Shown here in pieces: positions 1 to 9,930 of a stretch of 49,014 bases of DNA (the stretch's first letter is position 1; each line of letters starts with the position of its first letter). The notes beneath the pieces are model-generated. The model was not told where the DNA came from. It searched no databases and worked only from the letters and a program-made list of their open reading frames with translations. The stretch spans positions 1,009,648-1,058,661 of the forward strand of contig BFEA01000429.1 in NCBI GenBank assembly GCA_003427395.1, written 5' to 3'. A program made the position numbers and the translations under genes. The DNA is from Chara braunii (lineage: Eukaryota > Streptophyta > Charophyceae > Charales > Characeae).

Positions 1-19
1 TCCCCCACATGGAAGTTAC

Positions 20-85
20 CAAAAAAAAAAAAAAAAACTACACCTACGAAATGTTGAAATGCATACGGGAGTTCGAACCCAGTCA
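20..85 (+). repeat. A-run and tRNA-like B-box relic at window edge
   Basis: An A17 run (20-36) is followed by GGGAGTTCGAACCC (67-80), which fits the pol III B-box/T-arm consensus GTTCGANNC. This could be the remains of a tRNA-derived SINE cut off by the window edge. No A box or foldable tRNA is visible, so the call is tentative. Confidence 0.25.
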
Positions 86-120
86 TAATCAGAGGACCAA
101 TAATATAAAAAACGGATATT

Positions 121-489
121 TTGCAAAATACCCCCGTAAGTTCAGATAATTGCCAAAATGCCCCTGACAGATGTGCGTAGAGCGGGTTGCCCTTTTGGGC
201 CGTATATGTTTGTGTTGTACCCCTGTCAGGTGGGTGTGCAACTTTGCAATCTGGACCTCCCCGTTTGGGCCTTGGCCTTTTGCAATAGAGCCTAGGAAAA
301 GTTGGCAAGTACAGGGGCATTTTGCAAAGTTAGACGGTACCGGGTATAGGGGTATATTGCAAGACGAGGGTCCAACCGACGCCAGGGCTATGTCACAAAA
401 CATTTTTTTTGTCAGAGGGGCATTCCCCTCTACCCACATCTTTTAGGAGCATTTTGGCATATATCTCAACTTACGGGGGTATTTTGCAA
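121..489. mobile_element. MITE with ~46-bp terminal inverted repeats
   Basis: The left end (from 121, containing GCAAAATACCCCCGTAAG and then TGCCAAAATGCCCCT) is mirrored at 444-489 (AGGAGCATTTTGGCA...CTTACGGGGGTATTTTGC) with a few mismatches. The element is about 369 bp, has no coding capacity, and its body is rich in short motifs resembling its own ends. A clear target-site duplication is not visible, so the superfamily is open. Six-frame ORFs across it simply read through the inverted repeats and are not genes. Confidence 0.75.
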
Positions 490-618
490 GTTCTCCCTTC
501 CAAACAGGGGAAAACTTTCCGAAAAAACGAAAACAGAAAAATAAAGAAGAAGAAGAATGACTGATCTTCCCACTGACTGGAGGCATCCCCATCCCCACTG
601 TAATTTTTTTATTTTATT
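490..618. other. Non-coding spacer
   Basis: A/purine-rich spacer (AAGAAGAAGAAG at 545-557) that runs into a T-rich tract next to the U6 fragment. On the minus strand this T/A-rich tract lies just downstream of the U6 3' end. No gene is seen. Confidence 0.5.
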
Positions 619-667
619 TTCGATTTATGCGTGTCATCTTTGCGCAGGGGCCATGCTAATCTTCTCT
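619..667 (-). pseudogene. U6: U6 snRNA, 3' half (left side of split gene)
   Basis: Read on the minus strand this is the 3' half of plant U6 snRNA. The plus strand shows CAGGGGCCATGCTAATC followed by TTCTCT, preceded by the complement of the conserved GATGACACGCA segment. There are only a few differences from the U6 sequence I know. Homology stops abruptly after TTCTCT (662-667), where U6 should continue with GTATCG. That continuation is found 8.3 kb away at 9002, so this is one half of a gene interrupted by a retroelement. Without its promoter and 5' half it cannot make U6. Confidence 0.85.
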
Positions 668-1649
668 CTCTAGAAACTTTACAAAATTTGGAGGCCTCAC
701 GAACCCGCCCGCCGCCGCCGCTCTCGAACTAGCGCTAGGTTTCGCGTTAACAAGCGCCTCGGTCCTCTGCTCTAGCGTAGGGATCCCCACGCAAGACAGG
801 AGCCCGCTGTGGTCGTTAACCCTAAACCTATCGTCAACTCGATAGCAGCCCGTCAGGGGGGATATGGTCGTTAGCGAGGTATGCAACTTGACGGTGGGAG
901 TGTCCGGTTATGGTGGCGATCCGTCTTGCCCTGTCAATAGCGCATAGAGGGTATTCTTTCGGTGCCTCTTGCAACTCCACCCTTGAGTGAGAGGAGGGAT
1001 GCTTTGCGCCCTGTGAAGAGGCACTATTGGCAGCTCAGGATATTTCTTAATCACCTTCTAGTTTGTCTTTTCCAACTCGTAAGTCTGATTTGTCGCTGGA
1101 AATAAAGGGAGCTGCCCTCCCCCTTAGAGCAAGGAACTCTGGGGGCAGGCTCCTTTTTCGCCGCCTTTTGGGAAAGGAGATCGACATGGTGAGGTATTGT
1201 TGATGTGGAAACAATTTGACTGATGACTTGCACTCTGGTATCTATGGGTTGACTCTGCTCGACATCGGAGTCTTCTCTTATCCAAGGTCGGCCCTCTTCA
1301 TTCGAAGGTAATATTCTTTAACGAGAACTGGGCCTGATCGTTCTCTCGCCTTAGTGTTGACTTTCATGACATCAGATTTCAAGATCGCTCGAGGAAGTAC
1401 TGTTAGGGACGTTGATATGTTGGGGACTTTTTTGAATGAATCCGACGAATAGGGTTATGTCGATAGACTAATTTAGACCAATCCTCCGGATATGCGTCCT
1501 TCGTTATTTAACCGTCTCAACTAACTTGGGCAAGGATAGCGATTAGCCAATCGAATTAGGACACCGGTGTGCCCGCTGGACTCTTTGGCTATTAATTACG
1601 GAAGGATCATGTTCCTCAAGTACATAACCCAAGATTAGGTCCACAAGAA
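668..1649 (+). other. Probable LINE 5' leader, non-coding
   Basis: About 1 kb between the U6 edge and the first recognisable ORF1 residues. It begins GC-rich (CCGCCCGCCGCCGCCG near 705-720), as expected of a LINE internal promoter/leader, but no specific promoter element can be assigned. Short ORFs on both strands show no recognisable protein. Another repeat could be hidden here. Confidence 0.4.
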
Positions 1650-2408
1650 TTGCTACCCCAATGGCTACCAACAATCTTGGACCGATACCGTCTGAACAGG
1701 ATAAGGAAAGAGCGACTATGTTATAGAACCGATGTCCTACCCACTGGTCTGATTGGCAACGATTCTAGCAATATCGAGAGAACAGAAGATTGTGTCAGGA
1801 TTAAGTTGATCCTCGGGTCTTTCCAGGCTCAAAAGGAATGGCTCTCCAAGCATGCAGTTTCAATTTTCTTTGGGGAAAAAAGTGAATCTCTCCCGGACAA
1901 ATTGAAGAGAAGATTGGTTCGAATGTATGAAAACAAATGGGTTGGTTCGCCAATGTTGGGGACAGAACCCAAGTGAGGATTGTTTCATAACGAAGGCAAA
2001 AATCTTGTAACTTATGTCCCCAACACTAACGAAGTGGCAAACTGGCTCCACCAAAAGCAATCAGAGATTAGTTTGGATGAAGTCAAGTACACCCTGTATT
2101 TCCGTCCTTGGATGACTGAAGTCGAGCTAAATGAATGGAGAGAGACATTGAGGTATAAGTTTTTTTGGCTTCGAGTGTTGCAAGTCCCTATAGGGGTTAT
2201 GCCCTTAGTTCATGGCGCGATCCAGCTGGCATATGGCCGAGTGTTGAAAAAAGGCTTGACATCAGCTAGACAAGAGGAGCCCGAGCTCTTCAACATACGT
2301 TTTGACCTAGAGCCTGCCACGCAGGATCTTTTCATTCCTTATATTGTCATAGACCTTCCTGACGGGGAGGGATCAATTGAGCTAGAAGTGGTGAACCAAT
2401 AAACCGAA

Positions 2409-2462
2409 TGGTGCAGTGTATGTCGTTGGTACTATCACTCTGATGATGATCCCGACTGCCCT
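2409..2462 (+). other. CCHC zinc knuckle of LINE ORF1
   Basis: In the ORF1 frame the bases encode WCSVCRWYYHSDDDPDCP, a C-x2-C-x4-H-x6-C zinc knuckle. It lies nine bases past an in-frame TAA. This shows that the stop is a later mutation and not the natural end of ORF1. Confidence 0.65.
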
Positions 2463-2542
2463 TCCAGGAGAAAAAAAGGCAACAAAATCAAGCCAGACAG
2501 ACAACAAACCCTTCCCCCCCCCGCCCTCTACCCTTCAAAAAA

Positions 2543-2573
2543 GGGGAGGGGGAGGGGGAGGGGGAGGGGGAGG
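2543..2573 (+). repeat. GGGGGA short tandem repeat, G-quadruplex-prone
   Basis: Five-plus tandem units of GGGGA/GGGGGA inside ORF1. In the ORF1 frame they encode alternating Gly-Arg residues (an RG tract, often RNA-binding). On the sense strand they give four or more G-runs that could fold as a G-quadruplex. Confidence 0.85.
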
Positions 2574-4029
2574 AAGAGGGAACGCTTCTCAGCGGCCCAC
2601 TCCTCCCAGCAAGTCTCAAGGAACACGCCTTCAACAGGGATCCTTTCAGGGTAGTGTATGGGTGCCCACTCCGGGCTATCTCCCCACCACTGTGTCCAGC
2701 GGAAATGGTACTTCAAAAGCAAGCGCCTCACAGTCAGGACGATCATTGGAGGTGACAATCCCAGGATGAGATTCGGGCCTGCTGGGCCAATCTGCCAGTG
2801 GCACTCGGACTAATCCTTTGGAAAATAGACCCGTGATGCCGCTGGAGGGTTCTTACACCCTCCCTCCGCATTTTACCAACCATATTAACCAGGCCTTCTC
2901 TCCAGAACCACAAGCACAGATCGCTTGGATTTCAAGCTTGGCTGCCCCACCATTGATCGTAAACACCAAGGCGTTGGGTACGGATACCTCGGGAGGTGGG
3001 TCTTCCCCCTCAGCGGTTTTCAGAATCGCGGATGGTTCCGGAAAGGACTATGCTTCCTCAGATGATGTAGTGATCACTGCAGTGCCCAATGATACAGAGG
3101 TTGATCCTCTGTTATCGGTTCCACTAGGACCATCGGCGGACCTCTCAGAAGAGGATAGTCCGCAAGATGCTGATACGAAAGGTAAGACGTGTGGCACTTC
3201 GGTCAAGAAATTCTGCACCGAACCGGAAACCTCGCATACATTTCCAAAGTCCCCAGGTTTAACCCAGGGGAACCGTGGTGCTTCCTCGAAGGCTGGGACT
3301 GATAACATTCAAAAGAAGGGAGCAGGAAAACCCAAGAATAGGGTAGTCTGCTCCTTGGCTGCAGCCCAGCCGATGACAAGTTTGTCTCGATCGTATAAAG
3401 GGAAAACGGAAGACTATTTGGCACTGTTGATCTGTGTGCCATCAGCAAAGGGCCCGATGGTCTTGTCGTTCTCTCCCTCGGACAATATTATAGACATAGC
3501 TATAGTGAGGATAAAAGGACAACCCTCCGAGTTGGAAATTTTGGGTCATGTGCGCAAGATTCTCAAAGGTATCTACTAAGCTAGGGTGTTACCTGAACCC
3601 AAGGTCAACAAATATACCTTTGACTGGGCCTCGGGTAAGAGGTCTTGCAAAGCCTGCATTTACTTCGCAATCATGAGCATTCAGATCAACGAGGAGGTAG
3701 GGGAAAAACTCAAAGCTCTCAAACCTTACTGGTTCCCATTGGAACAGTTTACAAAGTCAGTCAACCCAATGTTGAAGAAAATCTATATGGTTGAGGGCAT
3801 CTCTGCTCATGTCATTGCAGATTGGCTGAAACAATCCGGGCTCAAAGATTTAATTTCCTCCCCTCAGTTTATAGCAGTGCTTCAGAGTCCTTGGGCTTTG
3901 ACACAACTGCACTTAGGGGAGGAAACAAATGAGAAACGCTGGAAAATTAAACAAATGAGAAATGCTGGAAAATTTCAACAGGGGTAAACCGCCACATCCA
4001 AGCCATGGGCGAAGAGGTTGGACACATCA

Positions 4030-7000
4030 ATGGTCCTACCAAACCGTATGAGGATCAGTAACTGGAATGTGCGAGGTTTAAATGATAAGGACAGACGATC
4101 AAGATTAGCATCCTGGGCTCATTCACATGAAGCCCACGTACTGTGCATTCATGAAACAAAACTGTCTCCGACCCGAATTACAGAATTTAAGAACTGGTGG
4201 CAGGGACCGCAGTTTTGGGCCCCTGCCGACGACACAAAAGGTGGGGTGGCAGTTCTATTTTATAAAGATTTGGATATTGAGATTATTGATAGTTTTACAA
4301 ACATTAATGGGCGCTTTGTCTGGGTCAAAGTGGCTATAGGTGATGAAGACTGGGGCTTTATGTCTATATATACCCCAATCGATTATGCGGAAAGATGTGA
4401 ATTTTTTGCTAATCTTCCCTGTTTCATACCAGACACAAAACATCTACTGATTGTAGGGGATTGAAATACGATTCTTGTCCCAGGATTTGATTCCCCCCGG
4501 GTATATCCTATTCACGATGATGCAAAAATCCTTCTTGAATTTATGGAGACGCAAGCATTGGTGGATGTCTACCGGGTCATGAACCCGGACTCCCCAGGAC
4601 ACTCCTGGGTCGGACCCCAACCTGGTCAGCACACCCGAACCCCTAGTCGGAGACTGGATCTCATCTTAGCTAGAGACGCCCTATGGGACCGGTGCATATG
4701 GACAGACTTGCAGATCTCCGGGTTCTCAGGCCACTATCCAATTTTGATGGATGTGATTTCTAGGGAACAGATCAAACGAGTAAGAGGACCTGTTCACCTC
4801 AATGTCAGTCATCTGAAAGATGATGGCATTGTGGCTTGGGTCAAACAACAAATACAAAAATGGAATGGGGCCAGGATTGGGTCGACACTGGGTTTGGTAT
4901 CCTTCAGTCTGCTCTAGACGTCTTCTCTTAGATCAAGGCGGGTAAACGAAACCAGAGAGAGAAAAAACTCCAGCGAATGATCATTGAAGCCGAAGCGAAA
5001 ATAGGTATAGATCCGTATGGCAACATTCATTGGTCCAGAGTAAGGAAGGATCGTTTGTCTCAGCTGGAAGCTCTAGAAGTGAAAAAATAAGCGCAATGGT
5101 TAGAATGGCTAAAAATTTGGGGTATCCGAGGCCAGGATAGAATGACCAAAGCTACTTTCCGATCACTTATTATCCAGGGGACTAAACCATTGTTTCAGAA
5201 ATTTTGTCATCAATTTCTGATGGATGCTCCGATGGCCGTGACCACTCAGACCATGTGTTCATATGCTGCTAATTATTTTTCGGATTTCATGACCACAGTC
5301 CGGCCGACGAATTCATTTCGAACAGATTTATCTCTTTCGTCAAACTTTTGGAATCGCACACAAGTGAGAATTTCAAATGCAGGAAAACTAGTAGACATGG
5401 ATCGCCCCTTCTCCATTGAGGAACTCCTTCAGGCAGTGAAACAGATGTCCACTTGTAAGTGCCCGGGTTCGATGGCCTTCCGGTAGAGTTGTTTACAACG
5501 ACCTGGGAAACGATGGGGCCCTGGGTGTTAGAGATATGAAACATAGTTGTTTTAGAAGGCCGGCTTCCAAAGGCATGCTAGTAGGGATTATCTCCTTACT
5601 GTATAGAAAGGGCGACAAGCGAGAAATTCGTAACTGGAGACCGATATCTCTGCTGAACGTTGCATACAAAATTTTGGCTAAAGCACTGACAATCAGGCTG
5701 GTCAGGCGCCTTCCTCATCTGATAGGACCAGAACAAGGGGTGTTTGTAAAAGGAAGATCTATTTTTAAAAATATGTTAGCTACATTACAGGCCCTTGAGA
5801 TAATTAACACTTAGATACAAGATGTAGCGATCATCCTTTTGGATATGGAGAAAGCTTACGACAATGTGGGATGAACATTTGTTGCCACCACGTTGTCGCA
5901 CATGGGTTTTGGCTCTGTGTTCTGCAAACTAGTATAAGCGATGTATTCAGGTGTTTCGGCCATGGTGAACGTCAATGACCGTCTGTCTGAACCCTTCCAG
6001 TTAACTCGCTTCCTGCGTCAAGGTTGCCCTTTAGCACCTCTTCTCTTTGTTCTGCAATTAGAGGTCCTACTTAACAACATTCGGCACAACGATCATATCT
6101 GTGGGTTGAAGTTGCCCTCCCTTGAGTGGAAAGGGGGAGCAATTGCAGACGACTTAACTGTTATTTGTAGAAATACAATGGAATCCACTGGGGAACTACG
6201 TACTATGCTAGACGACTATTGTGAATTATCGGAGACCTCTATTAATTGGAGTAAATCAGCGGTGCTGCTGCCCGAACCATTCACATTCGTGGGCGACTGG
6301 AGCATGTCATTGAGGTTGATTCCAGCAGGATCATCTGAAAGACTACTAGGGGTAGAGGTGACTCTGACAAGTTGTGCAGCAGTTCAAGATAAACTGTTAA
6401 AACAAAAGGTGAGTGAAAAAATCAGTAAATGGGAGAGGGGTAAATTCTTTTCCTTATTTCGTCGAACTTTCGTACTGACTACAGTAGCCCTCTCTACCCT
6501 CTGGTTTGTTCTGGCAGTCCATTTGTTGAGTGATGATGCCTTACTTTCATCAGACGCTGCGCTGCTAGATTTCTTTAGAAACCTACAGTGGCAGTACACC
6601 AGACCTTCATCTACAAGATAGTCTGGAAACGGTAGCAACGCCAAAAGGGATAAGAGGCTTGGGCTTACCACAAGCGGTTATCGGGTAACTGAAAATTCAG
6701 GAATAAAAATTCTGAAGTGAGAGTTTTTAGCAGTCTGAAAATCCTGAATGGTCTTGAAGTGGTGAAAGGTCCGAAGACTCTGAAAACCACCTGTTTACGC
6801 AGGCTGTATTCTGAAGTGGTGAAGGGTGTCCTGAAGTGGTCAAGTGAGAGTTTTGGGCAATCTGAAAATCTTGAATGGTCCTGAAGTGGTGAAAGGTCTG
6901 AAGACCATGAAAACCACCCCTCACCACTTGAGGATGCAGCTTGCCTAAACAGGTGGTTTTCAGGGTCTTCGGAACTTTCACCACTTCATGATCATTCAGG

Positions 7001-8760
7001 ATTTTCGGACATAAATGGCCCTGAAGTGGTGAAAGGTCCGAAGACCCTGAAAACCACCTGTTTCGGCAGGCTGAAGTGGTGAAGGGTGTCCTGAAGTGGT
7101 GATGAAAAATACGACTGTTGTTAACCTTCTCTCGGGCCTACTGGAGCCAAAGCACCAAAACCTTGCATTGCTCCCCAAATGGTCAGTACAGGCTATGATG
7201 TCACAAGATTCCAGGATCTGGATAATCCTGGCAGAATATTTGTTGAGCACGGAATGAGAAATCCAGCGGCTGACAGATGTCTGGAGATGTCTCTGTCTGC
7301 CCTCCTTTACACAAAGAAAATACAAATCTACAGTTTGGCGCAATATCCTTACAGCCTGGAATAAACTCCGACCTCCAATCATGAGAGAACCGGTCACCCA
7401 TCTCGAAATCTTGAACCAGCCATTGTTTGATAACCCCCGTATCCTACAAGGAAACCGGGAGTCATTTTCGACACCGGATTCTTCATGTAACTTCGGTAAA
7501 TCTTAGTGTATTAGAGGTGTCATCTCCCTGGGCGACCTCTGGGATGACATCCGGCAGAATTGGATCTATGAGGAACAACTACGGGCAAAGCTACCTAGAT
7601 TACATAACAGAGGGGTAAACTTTGATCAGCTGAAGGATGCGATCCCTTCATCGTGGATATCATCCTTGAGAAGACGAAACAAACCTGCTATAGATACCTG
7701 GTATGAGTCTCTAGACAACCCATTAGAATACTGGCGGGTGACTGGTCCCTCGACAGCAACAGGAATGAAGATTCAAATCTGGTACAAGCGAGTCAGTGAT
7801 ACAGGATCAGATCAATTAACATTGAAAGGCGAATAATCGGTGCTATGGGACCATGATCTGGCAGAGATCCGAGTATGGGTATGTGTAGGCCGCTCCGAGA
7901 AGAAAACTGGTAATGGTGGTAGCTTGGCCTCTACCTATAAAGTAGAACCTCATCTGTGGGGATGGGAGAGGGTTGAGAAAGAAGGTAGCTTTACACCCCT
8001 GTCCCTCTACACCACCAAAGTGGGTTGTTTCTCGTCAGGTGTGGTAATGGTGGAGGAAACACTGGTCATCAGTGAACAACTCACAGTTCCTTTGGAATGA
8101 TGCATGAATTTTAACACGGTGTACTGATTTGGTGCGAAACTTTGAATCAGGTTGGGGTTATATTGCCCAGGTTTATAGAGGACTCATCATGAATGTGATT
8201 TGGCAGACGAGAAACAAAAAACTTTTTAACAGTGAAACTTACCATCTGGAAAAGACGAAGAATCTGATTAAAATACAGATTAGACTGGTGATTATAGCGG
8301 ACTGGAAGAGAAAGGGTCCATTTTGGTTCCAGCGTACCTGGGCACTCAATAGTCAATTTGCGTCGGTCGCTCCAGAAGGGACACTTGTGGTTAGTTCTTG
8401 GTTGTACTCTAGGGCTAAACTCTAGTTGCCCGGGGTAGTAAGGGAGAACTCTGTAGCAGGTATGATTGGAATCGAATTGCCGCGTTAGGCAGACTAGTAT
8501 GAATTCGAACAGTTTTTGAGTAAAAGGTGAGATATGGTTACAAATTGTTCGTCTTTTGGTCAGATAAACCAAAGAAAGTTGAAGAAGATTTGAGCTCAGA
8601 CATGGGGTTTTATTTTGAGCTGAACCATATCCTGTATTTCAAGGCTCGAAAGATGAGAATAGATAATCTGCTTGATAGAAACCCTTCATTCTTTTTGGCT
8701 TTTTGGAGTACTTTAGGGGAGGGAACTAGATCCGGTTTCCAGAAGCCCACAACTGGGTAA
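4030..8760 (+). pseudogene. LINE ORF2 (endonuclease + reverse transcriptase) pseudogene
   Basis: Product: the replication protein of an L1-type LINE (target nicking and target-primed reverse transcription). APE-type endonuclease (4030-4917): RISNWNVRGLND, HETKLS with the catalytic Glu, GGVAVLF, LLIVGD, RRLDLILARD and SGHYPILMDV. A TGA at 4462 replaces the Trp codon expected after LLIVGD. A frameshift near 4900 leads into a basic linker and the RT N-terminal region (5142-5486). RT: EIRNWRPISLLNVAYKILAK, ILLDMEKAYDNV, RQGCPLAPLLFVL and AIADDLTV (active-site ADD). Stops lie at 5812, 5872 and 5935. After GLGLPQAVIG a foreign insertion (6685-7106) breaks the frame. C-terminal pieces resume at about 7110 and run to 8760, including IMNVIWQTRNKK typical of plant LINE C-termini. 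No RNase H domain was recognised. Confidence 0.85.
6685..7106. mobile_element. Tandem/foldback insertion inside LINE ORF2
   Basis: A ~125-bp unit starting GAGAGTTTT (6721 and 6845) is repeated, each containing CTGAAGTGGTGAAAGGTC and GAAAACCACC. A third partial copy follows at 7021-7100. A segment at 6948-6990 is the reverse complement of the same module. The block interrupts ORF2 between the RT thumb region and the C-terminal domain, so it is a later insertion. It has no coding capacity. The mix of direct and inverted copies fits a foldback-type DNA element with internal subrepeats. Target-site duplications are not clear. Confidence 0.65.
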
Positions 8761-8830
8761 AGGCCCGAGCATGTTCTAAGTACCGGTTGTAGTTTGGAGG
8801 TGTATTCATGGGCCTCTGTCTCTTATTTGG

Positions 8831-8868
8831 AATAAATTCGTCTTACTTCAAAAAAAAAAAAAAAAAAA
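8831..8868 (+). terminator. LINE polyadenylation signal and poly(A) tail
   Basis: AATAAA at 8831-8836 is followed 13 bases later by A19 (8850-8868). This is the natural 3' end of the LINE transcript. Confidence 0.75.
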
Positions 8869-9001
8869 CTCTCTTTTTTAGAACAACCCGGACCAGTGGT
8901 AGGGGTGCTGATAGGAGCAGACACCATTATCACTCTCGGGGAGGCTCCATCTATGCTAATCTTCTTATCTTTTCTTCCCAGAAAAAAAAAAAAAAAAAAA
9001 A
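8869..9001 (+). mobile_element. Short poly(A)-tailed insert next to U6
   Basis: A 113-bp segment between the LINE tail and the second U6 half ends in its own A20 run (8982-9001), which abuts TTCTCTGTATCG of U6 directly. It contains ATGCTAATCTTCT (8953-8965), identical to the U6 bases just left of the insertion site. It may be the 3' part of a second retroposed sequence or the true 3' tail of the original U6 insertion. Confidence 0.5.
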
Positions 9002-9038
9002 TTCTCTGTATCGTTTCAATTTTAACGGATGTCCTGAA
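9002..9038 (-). pseudogene. U6: U6 snRNA, 5' half (right side of split gene)
   Basis: On the minus strand this is the 5' half of U6. The plus strand shows TTCTCTGTATCG, then CAATTTTA-CGGATGTCC, the complement of the U6 5' stem region and central ACAGAGA segment. TTCTCT (9002-9007) is shared with the end of the left half at 662-667. It is therefore a 6-bp target-site duplication, and the two halves together give about 80 of the roughly 102 nt of U6. The region further right (to ~9140) would be the former U6 promoter; I could not recognise a good USE or TATA box in it. Confidence 0.8.
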
Positions 9039-9039
9039 T

Positions 9040-9930
9040 CTTTCCGGGCCTCGCCACGTCACAATCGAAACGAAAAGCGAAGGAATGCATCTTCCCACAG
9101 ACAAGCTCAAGATGCATTTACCTTACGATGAATAGCAACATGTGCATCTTACCCCTTTCTAGGAAGATGAATTCGTTCCTTTTACGTTTGGACAGTGGTG
9201 TGGCGACGCCCTCAGCCGTGTGTGTACTTACTGACTGACGGAATCCGCACAACAATCGAGATTGCAACCGAAAGAAAAGAAAGAAAAGGAAGAGAAACCC
9301 CTTGCACCTTTGCACCTGGAAATTGTCAGTCTCCCATAATCGTTTTCACCAAGATGTGCGTTGGTGCCGACTGTATAAATTTTGGCGCCTCGATGCTCTC
9401 TGTTGGAGTAGCGTAGGGAGGTCGGAGGCCATCCACACGGTGGATTTTGAGACTTACCTGGGGCTAGAGCGCGCATGACTGGAGACATGCTGCACCTGGT
9501 CAAATTTTTAGGGGGTCCGACGCCCATGACTGTTCGAGAACAACTCATGGGTGTACGTTAGGACCCCAAATGAAAGGGTGAAAAAAGGATGGGTCTGATT
9601 CTGATTATCAGTACGTCATAGAAAGACCCCTTCCGTAGCCGTGTTGTTTCTCTATAGTGGGTTCTGGTAAGGGGCACAACAAGGCGTATGAGGAATTATT
9701 TCGACCCATCTCAACGTGATCGTCGTTCGATCAATACTGATGCCACGGAGGGTGTGGGGCTGCAGCCAGGTCGGCGGCGAATTCGCAATCGCACAAGCAA
9801 ATGTCCAAACGCGTCTGGAGAGACACACAGGCTAAATCAAGGCCATACCAGGGACCCAGGGAGGAGCGGGCAAATTATTCATATACGCTGCTAATTAGTG
9901 AAAAAATTGTAGTAAAAACAAGAACAAGGA
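9040..9930. other. Non-coding, unassigned
   Basis: No recognisable protein, RNA gene or well-defined repeat. It holds a purine-rich stretch (9268-9298). Open frames here are short and have no familiar motifs. Confidence 0.4.

Larger units (their letters stand above)
1650..3987 (+). pseudogene. LINE ORF1 (RNA-binding/gag-like) pseudogene
   Basis: ORF1 of plant L1 elements binds element RNA. Here the first part reads in one frame from 1650 through a TGA (1974) and a TAA (2400). It resembles the DUF4283-type N-terminal domain of plant LINE ORF1 (for example SIFFGEKSESLPDKLKRRL and RVLQVPIGVMPL). Directly after the TAA, in the same frame, comes a zinc knuckle of C-x2-C-x4-H-x6-C form (2412-2459). 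An Arg/Gly-rich stretch follows, encoded by a GGGGGA repeat (2543-2573). The frame then shifts, and a Ser/Pro-rich tail (2818-3579) and a further segment (3586-3987) follow, separated by in-frame stops. The order of domains supports ORF1; the DUF4283 assignment is by general resemblance. Confidence 0.7.
668..8868 (+). mobile_element. Decayed L1-type plant LINE inserted in U6
   Basis: A non-LTR retrotransposon with the usual plant L1 order: GC-rich leader (about 670-1650), ORF1 (1650-3987), ORF2 with endonuclease and reverse transcriptase (4030 to about 8760), an AATAAA signal at 8831-8836, and a poly(A) tail at 8850-8868. Both ORFs have many stops and frameshifts, and ORF2 is split by a 420-bp insertion, so the copy is dead. 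The left edge abuts the 3' half of U6. The tail is followed by CTCTCTTTTTTAGAAC, which resembles CTCTCTCTAGAAAC at the left edge (664-677). That may be a diverged target duplication for this LINE within the larger U6 insertion. The exact 5' end is uncertain by some tens of bases. Confidence 0.8.
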
